NCBI RefSeq assembly: GCF_040183065.1
Contig: NC_091125.1
Location: 129,835,121 to 129,899,120, forward strand
Length of the DNA stretch: 64,000 nucleotides
Source of the DNA: Periplaneta americana
Lineage: Eukaryota > Arthropoda > Insecta > Blattodea > Blattidae
Direction: 5' to 3'
How positions within the stretch are numbered: position 1 is the first letter of the stretch; each line of letters starts with the position of its first letter. A program made the translations under genes and the position numbers. Below the pieces are notes generated by a model that was not told where the DNA came from, ran no database searches, and worked only from the letters and a program-made list of their open reading frames with translations. Below, in pieces: positions 32,401 to 44,033 of this stretch.

Positions 32401-32739
32401 ATGTAATGTACATTTTCTTATTATTTCACCGAAATTACAATGTTTTATACAGATTGTTTAGTGTGAGTAGCATTCTTTCAATGGCTGTGGAGTTAATATT
32501 ACTGATCATCACTGATATTTTTAGATATTAATTTTTGTTAGGTGGACATCATAAATTTAATAGATTGTCCTATGTTGATGGGGATGTATATTTTTAATTG
32601 CATGAAGTATGATGGTACTTTTTTATTTAAAAATAGTAATTCTTACTTGCAGGAAAAATATTGTTACATATGTACACTTAATACTGCTAACTCACCATGC
32701 TCATTAACATATATACAGGGTGAACAGTAAGTATGGAAT

Positions 32740-33652
32740 ACTGTTAATAACTTCTTAAATTTTAATTTCCCAAAAAAAAAAAAAAAAAAAAAAAAAGCTT
32801 TACACAAAAGCTGTTGAAAATAAACCATACAATATTACACCATTGATCCAACAAAGTTAGTTATTCGGGTATACAGGATGTGACAGTAAGCTTTATTTTT
32901 TAAAGTGGCACTCTATATTACAATTCCGAATCTCTATTAAATTTTTCTTATGAATATGTAAAATTTTATTCATTCATCAGTTTCTTGTCTCTTAACTATT
33001 TATTAAACTTGTTTCGTGGACTTCAAACTTGAGACAAATAAGTACCCAGTATGTAAAATCCTGTTGAGTAGGCCATAAAACTAAACAAAACACTACGACT
33101 AACCAAACTTTATCACAGATGCTCAAAATGAGAGCCATTCACAGCTAAAAAATATCCCAGTCTATCAAGAAAATGGTCCATTGTCTTCTTCACAGTCATA
33201 AGACTGATCTGTTTCATCTCGTATCTACAATGGACTGTTTTCGTGATAGACTGGGATATTGTTTAGCTGTGAATGGTTCTCATTTTGAGCATCTGTGATA
33301 AAGTTTGGTTAGTCGTAGTGTTTTGTTTAGTTTTAATGACCTACTCAACAGGATTTTACATACTTATTTGTTTCAAGTTTAAAGTCCACGAAACAAGTTT
33401 AATAAATAGTTAAGAGACATTAAAGCGATGAATGGGTAAAATTCTACACATTCATACGTAAAATTTAATGGAGATTCGGAATGTGCAAATTTTAATATAG
33501 AGTATCATTAAAAAAAATTAAGTTTACTGTCACACCCTGTATACCTGAGTAACTAACTTTTTTGGACCAAAGGTATGATGATATTGTATGGTTAATCTCC
33601 AACAGCTTTTGTATAAAACTTTTTTTTTGTAAAATTAAGATTTAAGAAGTTA
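32740..33652. repeat. Palindrome of unknown family
   Basis: Arms 32740-33170 and 33235-33652 are inverted copies (TAATAACTTCTTAAAT at the left edge, ATTTAAGAAGTTATTA at the right; ATCACAGATGCTCAAAATGA near the loop). Internal TATACAGGATGTGACAGTAA and its reverse near 33540 resemble DNA-transposon ends. No coding sequence. Confidence 0.7.
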
Positions 33653-33659
33653 TTAGTTA

Positions 33660-34365
33660 TATTTATAATCAGCATATACATCATAGACATTTTATGCCAA
33701 CTGAAAAAGAAATTAACCCCCTAAAAGACAGACAACTAATTTATAGTTTACACATCTTAATGACCAGTATCAAACATTTGCATTCTTTCTTCCTTCATTT
33801 TTTGAAACGAAAATTTGTGGTCGCTTCCCTTCTCACTTTAATATTATGTCATTTCGTCGTAGTTTAGTTGTTTAAGCATACCAAATATTACATCTTATCA
33901 TCTGAACAGTTTATTGTTAAGTCTCGAAATACATTGAAATTGAATTAATTAAATGTAATATGATAATCATTCTATTATAAATGATTTCAAGCTGTTTCAT
34001 ACAATTATATTATGTTATCATCAGTATCACACTCCCCAAAAATTTGCGTTGTTACGCTTTGCTAAAGTTGATTTAAATAGTCTCTTGGCAAGCATTACCC
34101 TTTGCCATGGTGTATTCGTTTCCTGACATGACAAAAAAAAGTGGGAAAATTATTTCATTTCAAATTGTATATGGTAATTGATTCAAGTCATCTTTCACAT
34201 TGTGGTGTAAATACGTTGAAATGACAAATGTATTGAAAACTAATGTGTGAAACACGTCCATCTTCCTTCTGTAACAACACCATTGTTGGTTATATTTTTA
34301 TGGAATGGAGTTATGTAAAATCTCGAAAATTGATCATTCAGCATGTAAATAATTATGCTATTCTC
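33660..34365. other. AT-rich DNA without recognised features
   Basis: No reading frame, paired repeat or microsatellite was recognised between the palindrome at 32740-33652 and the Tc1-type scrap. Confidence 0.4.
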
Positions 34366-34369
34366 TATT

Positions 34370-34610
34370 GTTTGCAACAGTGGGAAATTCTCCCAAGCAT
34401 TCCAACAATATATTAGTTTGGACTTCAATCCAACGGATCATGTATGAGACATGGAACAAATCTGGTTGGTTAACTCTCAACTGGGCTGCAGTATAGAACA
34501 GTTGATCCTCCATATTTAACAGCATTCCACAAGCAGATACCTATCCAGCACTTCATGATACGGCTTAGTGCTACATTTGAGGCTTTTAACTAGACATAAC
34601 ATTAATGTAT
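34370..34610 (-). pseudogene. Decayed Tc1-type transposase segment, copy B
   Basis: This is the inverted partner of 32205-32400. The minus strand gives KSKLIYCWNAWENFP and, further upstream, SRIMKCWIG. It may be the other arm of a larger broken palindrome around 32740-33652, or an independent insertion. Confidence 0.3.
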
Positions 34611-34944
34611 TACAATAATACACTTCTCACAACTTTATGTGTTCGATAACTGCATCTCACATTGTACACATATGCTAAGCTTTAATACAGTTCTTGAATT
34701 CATTTACGATGTTGTAATTTTCTGTAGCTTTTGGATCGCGATCAGCATGGTTTTCTACAGACAGATAATGTGATTCCTCCTCCATTTCTTCTTCTTTTCC
34801 TTCATCCCACTTCACCACGTCTAATTATCATCTCAGCAATGCTAAAAAATTACATATAATTACAGTACCGTATTTGAAGTTTTCGTAGTGATTAAGTTCT
34901 TGTCTAGCTGTTAGATGTTTCATTCATATATTGAGATGAAAAGT

Positions 34945-34985
34945 TTCCAGTATTTCGAAGCTACTCACTGGCTCCATCTTCAGGC
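34945..34985 (-). ncRNA. Hammerhead-like core at outer end of the 35-36 kb palindrome
   Basis: On the minus strand CTGAAGA (34983-34977), one extra T, GGAGC (34975-34971), a loop, GCTTC (34961-34957) and GAAA (34956-34953). The right-arm counterpart (about 36432) reads CTAAAAATGG, so its core is mutated. Confidence 0.45.
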
Positions 34986-35205
34986 AGATTAGTAGGCTCT
35001 AACAGAAACACGTCCCACATATTGTAATTGTTGGTAATAACCTGGGAAGCATAGCCTACTGTGTTGGATCTATTACGCTAAAATAGTCCAGATAACTGGA
35101 CAAATCAAGAATTTAATTTCGCATTAAACGTGTCTGTTTATGGGATCATGCTGAGCCCCATAAATTTACATATTTGGTGCGAAGTTATTTTTGTCCACTT
35201 GTCTA

Positions 35206-35468
35206 TACTTCGTCTCATAATGTCTGACAGGAGAAGTAAACATTGCCAACAGAGGAGAAGAGGGAGTATAATTATTGCTATTCAACCAACAGCAGAGGTC
35301 TCATTCCATGCTGATCTTCAAGTTGGGCAGATGTAGAATGCTTCAGACTGACCAACTTCAAGGAAAATGTGGAATGAGACCTCTACCATTGGTTGAATAG
35401 CAATTATACTTCTCTCCTCCTCTGTTGGCAATGTTTACATCTCCTGTCAGACATTATGGAATGAAGTA
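35206..35468. mobile_element. 263-bp foldback MITE with TA target
   Basis: TACTTCGTCTCATAATGTCT at the left pairs with the right end, and the arms (about 110 bp each) meet near 35342. TA flanks it (35204-35205, 35469-35470). The uninterrupted site is preserved in the other palindrome arm at 36212-36213. Confidence 0.8.
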
Positions 35469-36490
35469 TAGACCGCATGATGAATCAAAAGTCTGGAATG
35501 ATGTTATTATATATCTGATACTGTATGTCAGGTGAATATACCTTGTTCCCATTTATTATAGCACCAATGAATCAACCAATTACACACATAATTGTAATAC
35601 TTCACCACCTTTAATACAACTTCAAAATTTCAAATGGGAAAGGGGTCGTTTGTAAAATTTTTGTAACAAAACTAATGACAAAACCGGTTTCAAAATGTCT
35701 CAATTCCTGTGGAAAATATCGCACATTACAGTTTCCATAAAGCTGAATACAGCTTTAAAATTTCAAGTGGAAAATAAATGATATTAAATAATAGTCGTAT
35801 AAAACTTTTTTTAGTTGTATCCAATATTGCGGCATTCAAGATTATGGCACTGCACACATTATCCATGACTAGTATAACAATTATACTTCTTATAAGTGCA
35901 GCAACAATTTTTATGGAAACTTGAATATGCAATATTTTCTGTAGGAATTGAGATATCTTAAAACCGATTTTGCTATTGCTTTTTGTATAAAATTGTACAT
36001 GATTCAGAGTGGTCACACGACCTCTTTTCCATTTGAAACTTCAAAGTTGTATTCAATATTGCAGATTTAAAGATGGCGGAGTGTTACAGTTATGTATATA
36101 ATTGGTTAATTCATTGGTGTTATATATTAAATGGGAACATCTATATTCACCTGACATACAGTATCAGACATATAATAACATTGTTTCAGATTTTTTATTC
36201 ATCATGCCGTCTAGAAAACTGGTCAAAAGTAATTTCGTATACCAAATATGTAACTGTATGGGGCTCAGCATGATCCCATAAACAGACACTTTTAAAGCGA
36301 AATTAAATTCTTGATTGGTCTAGTTATCTGGACTATTTTAGCATAACAGATCCAACACAGTAGGCTGTGCTTCCCAGGTTATTACCAACAATTACAATAT
36401 GTGGGACGTGTTTCTGTTATAGCCTACTAATCTGCCTAAAAATGGAGTCAGTAAGGAGTTTGGAAATGTTGGAAACTTAACATTTCAACA

Positions 36491-36986
36491 CACAATTGAA
36501 ACACCCAAGATATACAGTATAATAGATTTTGGTATATCTCAAATAAAATAAATAATCAAACCTTGAATGAACCTTTCCCAGGGTATTACACTTCAATTCC
36601 GATACTTCTCACTGCTTATATGACCTGCTTTGTGTGTTGAATTCTTATATAATGTAAACCTTCCGTGGTATTCAGCATGGTGCCAGATTTTTTGCTTTTT
36701 TGCACCATATCATGGGAGCAGGAACATCCATAATTTTGGAGCTGTGTATTGATCTCATTATTAAGGATGTCAAGATATAATCCTGGACAGGACAGATCCA
36801 ATAGGTATGGTCCTTCTTTCTTGCTTCCTCTAGCTATTGGGAGCATTACGCACAATTGTTGACCTTGACATCCCTGATAGAGCTCCGAATTTCTTTGCCT
36901 GAAACTGTTGAATTTTACTATTTGATTTTTTCTCTCAAAAATTATTCACTTTCTTTGTAGTATCCTTTCCTTCCCAGTCCACTAAA
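36491..36986. other. Unassigned DNA
   Basis: A 79-codon minus-strand frame (36616-36855) has no known motif. Confidence 0.35.
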
Positions 36987-36988
36987 TA

Positions 36989-37677
36989 CGAGGCACGTCC
37001 ATAAAGTAACTTTCTCACTCGTCCCACAGCTAGCAAACCATATGTTGCGCGAAGCGACTGCATGTACGTGATAGAGTAATGTCCTGGCATGTTGCATGAG
37101 ATAGCGGAACTTCCCGAGTGCTCTTAGTAGCTTCGTTGCATTGGTTGATGATGGACGTTCCTGTTCCAGCTCCCGCCATGTGAAGTGCTGTCAGTGATAA
37201 AGTTTTTGAATGCACAGGGCATAGCGCCGATTGAAATTGATCGTCAGTTGTCAGCTGGGCCTAACGTCATGAGCAAGCAGATGATGCGTTGCTCCACAAG
37301 GTCGTCTGTGATGATGGTTGGCCTCCCACTGCGCTCCTCGTCATGCACATTTTGGCGTCCTGCTGAAAACTGTCTACAGCAGCAACGCACCATCTGCTTG
37401 CCCCTAGACCTGGCACAGCTGACGATCAATTTCAATCGGCGCTATGCCCTGTCCATTCAAAAACTTTATCACTGACCGCACTTCACGTGGCGGCAGCTGG
37501 AATAGGAACGTCCATCTTCAACCAATGCAACGAAGTTACTGAGAGCACTTGGGAAGTTCCACTAGCACATGCGCCATGCCAGGACATTACTCTATCACGT
37601 ACACGCAGTCGCCTCGCGCAACATATGGTTTGCTAGCTGTGGGACGAGTGGGAAAGTTACTTTATGGACGCGCCTCG
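36989..37677. mobile_element. Mariner-derived foldback element, copy 2
   Basis: It is flanked by TA (36987-36988, 37678-37679) and has the same architecture and junction as 31383-32095. The right part keeps antisense codons QFSAGRQNVHDEERSGRPTI (minus strand, about 37400-37310), which follow the helix-turn-helix. The two copies differ by scattered changes and small deletions, so they come from one amplified foldback, not from independent rearrangements. Confidence 0.8.
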
Positions 37678-37679
37678 TA

Positions 37680-38584
37680 TAATGGTTTTACTAGATTGTT
37701 CGTCTATTTTGAATGTTTTATTTTCCCAGAGAACATGCATAGCTTTGAAACTTGATTGATGCTGCTTGTTGGCACTGCAATGAAGCTGGTTGCAGTGAAA
37801 GGGACATGAACTGTTGGAGAAGACCGAGTATATAAAAATGGATGATAGAAGCAGTTCACAGGTGGGAAAACTGTATTAAGAAAGATTTTCGTGGATTTGA
37901 AAGAGACAGATTGATAATATACAAAATAACACAAAATAGGAGAATCTTTATTAAGTTACAAGCCTATAACCTCAAGCGGTTTCAAAGACTTACTCACACT
38001 CACTTTTAATGGCCTTCTGTGCCCCAGACTTATGATATCAAACAGCTGAAATCTTTTCAGAATGTCTACTTCTAAGTCACGAACTCTACTCTTGGGTTTT
38101 CCATTTTAAATAGTCCTATGAGCATTTGTTTTCTAAATGTACAGTTTGCCCTCAGTAAGCCAATCTCTTTCATACTCATGCGCAATAACTTTCATTCCTT
38201 TGTCTATATAGAACAGGAAACTGAAATATAAATGCATGCATGATTAACTTCAATTAAACAAATGAAAAAGGAGAACAAATAAAACCATATAGATTAGATG
38301 TACCATGTTTTATAATGGAATATGCTGAATGCTTCAAGAGAAATTGTGTTTTGCATTAGAAAACATTTTCTCTTGTTGGTTTTATATTTTGCCCAACACA
38401 TCATTATGATGAGTAGAGTTGCCAAAAATCTGAATGAAAAAACTGGACCAAACAATGGATTAGCTTTAAAACATATTAGGAATGTGTGAGTACCCCATCA
38501 CATCATTATATTTATTCACGTTGTAGCTGTGAATCTTTAATCGTATTCAGATCTGAGAAATAACATTAGAATTAAAATATACAA
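37680..38584. other. AT-rich DNA without recognised features
   Basis: Only chance-length frames are present and there are no repeat partners. Confidence 0.4.
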
Positions 38585-38760
38585 TGTCCATACTAAGTCC
38601 GTATACACATTACAAAAGGCACACCGTACCTCTTAGGATTCCAAAACATTCATATGTGTCGCTATGTGGTCCCTGCATAGTCAAATGTGTTTTCTTGTTC
38701 ATGTTAACCAACATTCTTGGGGTCACTGTCTGGAAAGCTGTGTACACCACATTTTCCAGT
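38585..38760 (-). pseudogene. DDE transposase remnant, downstream part (split by PLE)
   Basis: Minus-strand codons after the insertion point give NWKMWCTQL and, in another frame, FWNPKRYGVPF, which fits the 'VN-HN-RIWG--NP-----' stretch that follows the first catalytic block of mariner-like transposases. It continues the reading of 40362-40690 once the 1.6-kb PLE between them is disregarded. Confidence 0.4.
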
Positions 38761-38772
38761 TCATCAGCAGGA

Positions 38773-40349
38773 TATAATATAATGAAAATTTTTTCAAGTT
38801 CAATCTATAAGATTTATCTATTTTGCAAATGTTTATTTGCTACAACATTGTATATAGAATATTAACGTTTTCGCCTTTTCGGCATCATCAGATATTGTTA
38901 AGAAACACGTAATCTAAACCTTGAACAAATTAAAAAATGTACATTGTAATATGCATGACAAATAGATTTTCATGAGTTTTATGTAGTATGTCTTATGAGT
39001 AAAAAAGTTTATGTAGAAAAAGATTTCCAGGAAATATAAATTTGGAAGGTCGATATGATTGCAGATACATGTAACTCATGTTACAAAACACATATGAAAT
39101 GATTAAAATGACAAGCTTATTATATTATATCTTGCATTAAAAAGCAAATGTCAGCAATAATTAATATTGGTGGAAAGGACTTGAATTGTTGAATTTTATA
39201 ATTAATTATGAATAGAATGGTGATGTAATATCAATATATTTAAAAGACAATTTATAAAATCAATAATAGATGATTAATAAAATTAATAATAAATAATGAT
39301 AAAATTTGATAAAATCTTATGTGTCGTATATTGCCATGCTGTTACAATTGATCCTTAGTAGTTGTTTAGCAATACATTTGGCTGTTCTTCATTCATCAAT
39401 CTTGAATTTATTGATTGCGTATATAAATATTGCATTCAAATAGTAGCAAACATCATTGTGTTGGTAGAAACATATGCTTGTAGGTTTTAGAATGATATGG
39501 TATGTGTACGCCTCAGCTTACGTGTGGGTGTTCTACTTGGTAGTTTAATCCGTACTGAGAACAAACCTACAAGCATATGTTTCTACCAACACAATGATGT
39601 TTGCTACTATTTGAATGCAGTACTTATATACGCAATCAATAAATTCAAGATTGATGAATGAAGAAAGCCAAATGTATTGCTAAACATCTACTAAGGATCA
39701 ATTGTAACAGCATGGCAATATACGACACATAAGATTTTATCAAATTTTATCATTATTTATTATTAATTTTATTAATCATCTATTATTGAGTTTATAAATT
39801 GTCTTTTAAATATATTGATATTACATCACCATTCTACTCATAATTAATTATAAAATTCAACAATTCAAGTCCTTTCCACCAATATTAATTATTGCTGACA
39901 TTCTTTTTTTAATGCAAGATATAATATAATATGCTTGACATTTTAATCATTTCATATGTGTTTTGTATAATATGCTTGACATTTTAATCATTTCATATGT
40001 GTTTTGTAACATGAGTTACATGTATCTGCAATCATATCGACCTTCCAAATTTATATTTTCTGAAAACTTTTTCTACATAAACCTTTTTACTCATAAGACA
40101 TACTACATAAAACTCATGAAAATCTATTTGTCATGCATATTACAATGTACATTTTTTAATTTGTTTAAGGTTTAGATTACGTGTTTCTTAACAATATCTG
40201 ATGATGCTGAAAAGGCAAAAACGTTAATATTCTATATACAATGTTGTAACAAATAAACATTTGCAAAATAGATAAATCTTTTAGATTGAACTTAAAAAAT
40301 GTTCATTATATTATATTAGATTTATCTGAAGAAAAAATGAATAGTAAAA
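38773..40349. mobile_element. PLE head-to-head inverted pair with 12-bp target duplication
   Basis: Arms of about 720-750 bp (38773-39490 and 39560-40313) are inverted copies around a short centre near 39530. TCATCAGCAGGA flanks the unit (38761-38772, 40350-40361). An extension of about 35 bp (40315-40349) follows the right arm only. The insertion split a transposase pseudogene. Coding sequence is absent, so these are the non-coding PLE ends only. Confidence 0.8.
38858..38896 (-). ncRNA. Hammerhead-like motif with full core, left arm
   Basis: On the minus strand the canonical CTGATGA (38891-38885), one extra T, GCC (38883-38881), a loop, GGC (38875-38873) and GAAA (38872-38869). A five-pair stem I forms between AATAT (38896-38892) and ATATT (38862-38858). 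It has the best core of the set. In the right arm (CTGATGA at 40198) GAAA has become AAAA. Confidence 0.55.
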
Positions 40350-40361
40350 TCATCAGCAGGA

Positions 40362-40690
40362 GCTGCGATATCGTGGATTCGTCAGAAAATATTACCTTTG
40401 CCTGCTGAGCCATTGTTGGAAATTGTTGCAGCATCCGACCACAAGCATCCACACGTCTCTCCAAATCGCCATCTGATAATTCATTAACATTCAGTGGACA
40501 TCAACATTTCAATTTCAGGTCCAATTTCGTGTGTTTCTGCATGGTGCTGCCTTCTCAAACCACATAACGAAATCGTCCATGACATTTTAAATTAATTTGC
40601 CATTAACTTGACGCTCATGGACCCACACAGCGGCCACCAAATGTTCTTCAATCGTTTATTCACTTGTGTCAGCCATTCTTTCAACTAACA
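40362..40690 (-). pseudogene. DDE transposase remnant, upstream part
   Basis: The minus strand gives DLERRVDACGRMLQQFPTMA, then KVIFSDESTISQ. 'IFSDES' is the first catalytic Asp block of mariner-like or related insect transposases ('R--FC--ML------FL-KV-FSDEA'). The sequence continues at 38760 across the PLE insertion. Frames are broken on both sides. Confidence 0.45.
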
Positions 40691-40795
40691 ATCTGCTGCT
40701 ATACATTGTGATTCTCAGAGTAACAATGGACAGCAATAGTGGTAACCTCACCAGCACGAACATGACACGTCAGCTTGAATTTAATGTAGGTAATG

Positions 40796-42349
40796 CAGTG
40801 GCGGCTCGTGAACTTGTGGATTGGGAGAGCTGCAGAGATTTTGGTACATACAAATTTCACTTCTTGATACCATTACTAATAAGTATAGGACAAAAATAAA
40901 TCCATTACATATCGAAAAACCAAAACTTTCTGACTTAGTTGGGAGATGTCTTTGGCATCATTTGCTTTAAAAAAAAACTAATACCATCGATATCAATCTG
41001 AATTTCTGATCGACAGACACTCAACTTGCAATCTACCAGTTCATTCTGAATTGTCTTAGAATTACCTTTAAACAGTGGCATGTTCCAAATGATTTCTGAG
41101 AGGCTCATTTAGATTACTCACGGACTGTAGCAACCCACGAAATACATCAGAGTCCTTCTAATCGTTTTTTCATAATGTCCCCTAAGGGGAAGTTCATATT
41201 GGCCACAAAATTTGATACAATCAATATTTTTTAAAATAATGTTTGTTCTGTTTTTTTTTTTTCACTTAATTGCGCAGCAATATTAGTTTTGCCTAACATA
41301 GCCAATGAAACAACATTTTTCAGGTGAGATTGCAAAGATTCGTGCTTTTTAATTTTTAGGGGCAAATGTCCTAAATCTGTCACACCACTCCCAATCTATG
41401 CAGTATCACCACCGAAGAGGAGGCAATCACAAATGCTCAGCGTAAATTTCATTGTTATACTTCCTTACATATATGCACTATTTCAGCTGGATAAAGCTTG
41501 AGTAAGTTTTAAGTCAGGTAACAAACGACCCTTTAATTTCACTTCATTACATCAATTTTCTCCACAAGGGAAAGTTGAGAAAAATAAAATTAATATTCTG
41601 TAATTCACACACACTCATGCTTGCACATTTGCACTGGTTAAGTTACGGTACTAAAACGTCACACCAAAGGAACACTTAGATATACTGATAGTCAACAATT
41701 TTCTAAAACTGGAAAAGAAGTCTCTTTCGTATTTTACGTGCTATATCAAAAGGATTATACTCGTGCAATCTTTTTGAGTTAAGGCAAATATTAGGTTCTG
41801 CTGGAGGCTGGATATATACGTAATAATAAGACAAAAGAGAATATTAATTTCGTTATATTAACTCGATAAGATTCTACAACAATAAGTATGTGAAGAGAAA
41901 ATAAAAATTTTGTCATTAAGTTTCAAGGGAGCAGAGAATCCATTTGACGTAGCATTACAATAGCGGTGTGAGAGGGGAGGAAAGATCTTCCCTTCTCGCC
42001 TGGCTCTGCAAGCCACTGCAGCGAAACATGGGTTTTAAACAGCGGCAGTTTCCCTCTGCTTCCCTTCACCTCTCTACCCCCTGACCATGCAAGACATACA
42101 CTCTATGATCTGTCCCACCCTGCAGATCCCAGGACGACTTTGAATCCAGTGTCAATTCCAATACAGTCGACGCGCAAAAAGATAATGCATAAGATAATAG
42201 TACATATTTTCGGCCAGATGAAATCTAAAACAATTTACCAATAAAAGCTGTAACAATTCTTCTACAAATTAAAATAAATATTATTTTTATTTTCCTGTCA
42301 AAGCAGGGAGTGCTGCAGCTCCGCACCTCTTATGGACGGGCCGCCCCTG
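40796..42349. mobile_element. hAT transposon, coding region decayed
   Basis: Ends CAGTGGCGGCTCGTG (40796-40810) and, reversed, CAGGGGCGGCCCGTC (to 42349) are hAT-like. The 8-bp AGGTAATG lies on both sides (40788-40795, 42350-42357). At 1554 bp it is shorter than autonomous hATs. Minus-strand frames hold pieces such as ISWVATVRE where hAT proteins have 'TRW--R--A', but nothing continuous. Confidence 0.8.
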
Positions 42350-42359
42350 AGGTAATGTA

Positions 42360-42985
42360 ATTTAATTTAATGAATGTGTATATGGACTTCGTGCGCACTC
42401 TGTTGATGGGATTTGACATTGTGCAGTCGATTTGTAATCAGAGGAAGAGGTACCACAAGAGCTTAAATCCCTTAACTATAACAAATTCGAAGGACTGTAA
42501 ATTAATGTTATATTCAGTCTAATAACCATTATGTCTTATTAACATTTTTACTCTTACACTTTATATACTGACAAGGAAAAGTTAATTACCAGAATTGCAT
42601 AAAAATACCTTTTCCAAAGCCTCCTTAGTATTGTACCATGTTACAAAATATCTGTAGATCCAGTAACTAATGTTTGTGTCATTATGACAGTTATCTTTAA
42701 ATAACTTGAAAATGGTTAGAGGATATCTCAAAATAGATTGCACAATTTTTTTTTTCTTCAGAAAATTTCACATGATTTTGAGTACCTACATGACCCCCTT
42801 TCCATTTAAGATTTCAAAGTTGCTTAAAAAATGGCGGCTTTTGAGATAGCTGAGGGCTAGAATCGAATGTGTCACTGGTAGAGCATTAGGTCTTACAAAT
42901 ACTGGTAACACCTATAGTAATCGAAAATCAAGCATATGGAAGATATTTATATGGTTCCAGACTTTTGATTCACTCTGTATAACAA
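42360..42985. repeat. Single-arm relative of the 35-36 kb palindrome
   Basis: CCATTTAAGATTTCAAAGTT (about 42802) and ATGGCGG resemble 36028-36080, and GGTTCCAGACTTTTGATTC (from about 42954) is the reverse of the GAATCAAAAGTCTGGAA block at 35484. Spacing and order are conserved, so this is another copy of that family. Confidence 0.5.
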
Positions 42986-42989
42986 AAGA

Positions 42990-44030
42990 GCACACTGTTT
43001 AATATGCTGGTGTTTATTAGGTTGCAAGTGATAGAAAGATAGATATGCGTAGAAAACTGCATCAAACAATAGCAGACAAATTTTGGGAAGTGCAAACAGT
43101 GACAAAAGATAATTCAAAATATGTCATAGAAGTCCCTGAATCACTTTGTTACCGTCAGAACCCGAAATTCGTCAAATCCAGTTTCATCTAGTAAAAACTA
43201 GTTTAAACAAACAAAAGCATGAACAAAAAAACATAGGCTATCTGCAAGGTCTACCAAAAGCCTAAACAAACCAAACCTAACCTATCACTGAGTCTAGACC
43301 TTACGAAAACTCGCTTTTTATATGATATGATATATATTTCATGTCATCAAATACATCCATGTAAAGTGGACCTCACAATTTTGTGTCCGGTGCCACTCTT
43401 ACATTCATGACAGATATACCTTTTTTTTTGTTTTTGTAGATGCTCTTATAATTTAGATTCATACCCAGTACTAATATTCTCTCAATACTGTACCCTTCTC
43501 ATTCCCTTACACTTATTCACTATTTACTGTAGTCTCTCGCTTTTGTTCCAATATAAATTCTTTCATACTCCTCCCTTTTAAGGTCTAATGACTTCATTCA
43601 AAATTGACACTATTACAATTCATTTCTTTGATTTTCAGTTCACTTATATCGAACAATCTCTGTTATTAAGAATACTTGTTACTAAATCCAATATGTTCGT
43701 TATTATGTCTGTGTACATTCCATTTTGTGATCTCATTTATTTTCTACACATTATGCTTTGCTACTAATTGGGGTTTCCCGGTCTTTGATTGGTTCAAAAC
43801 CCTTATAGAACTGATATTTAACCCTTGCAGTGAATTTCGGTGAAGTCCGGAGGGCCTAATTAGTCAAATCCACTCTCCTCACCTCCACTCTAGAGCACCC
43901 TGGAATCTTTTAAGATGCGAAAGAGAGAGTGGTGTGTGGAAAGCAATGGGAAGCTACCGCATTTACCTTTCCCAAGAAAAACTACAAACATTGCATGATG
44001 AGTCTTTCCATGGTAAAAGATTCCGGACAT
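42990..44030. other. Unassigned DNA
   Basis: No coding motif. The 43840-44030 part (around GAAGCTACCGCATTTACC) looks repetitive in style, but no second copy is present in the window. Confidence 0.35.
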
Positions 44031-44033
44031 AAG

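Larger units (their letters stand above)
34931..36490. mobile_element. Large PLE-like palindrome with a nested small foldback
   Basis: Left (34931-35735) and right (35920-36490) arms match in reverse over almost their full length, for example ACACGTCCCACATATTGTAA at 35009 against its reverse near 36390. The hammerhead-like core at the outer left end reads outward on the minus strand. The inner arms contain GAATCAAAAGTCTGGAA, shared with 42960. The left arm alone is interrupted at 35206-35468. Confidence 0.65.
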
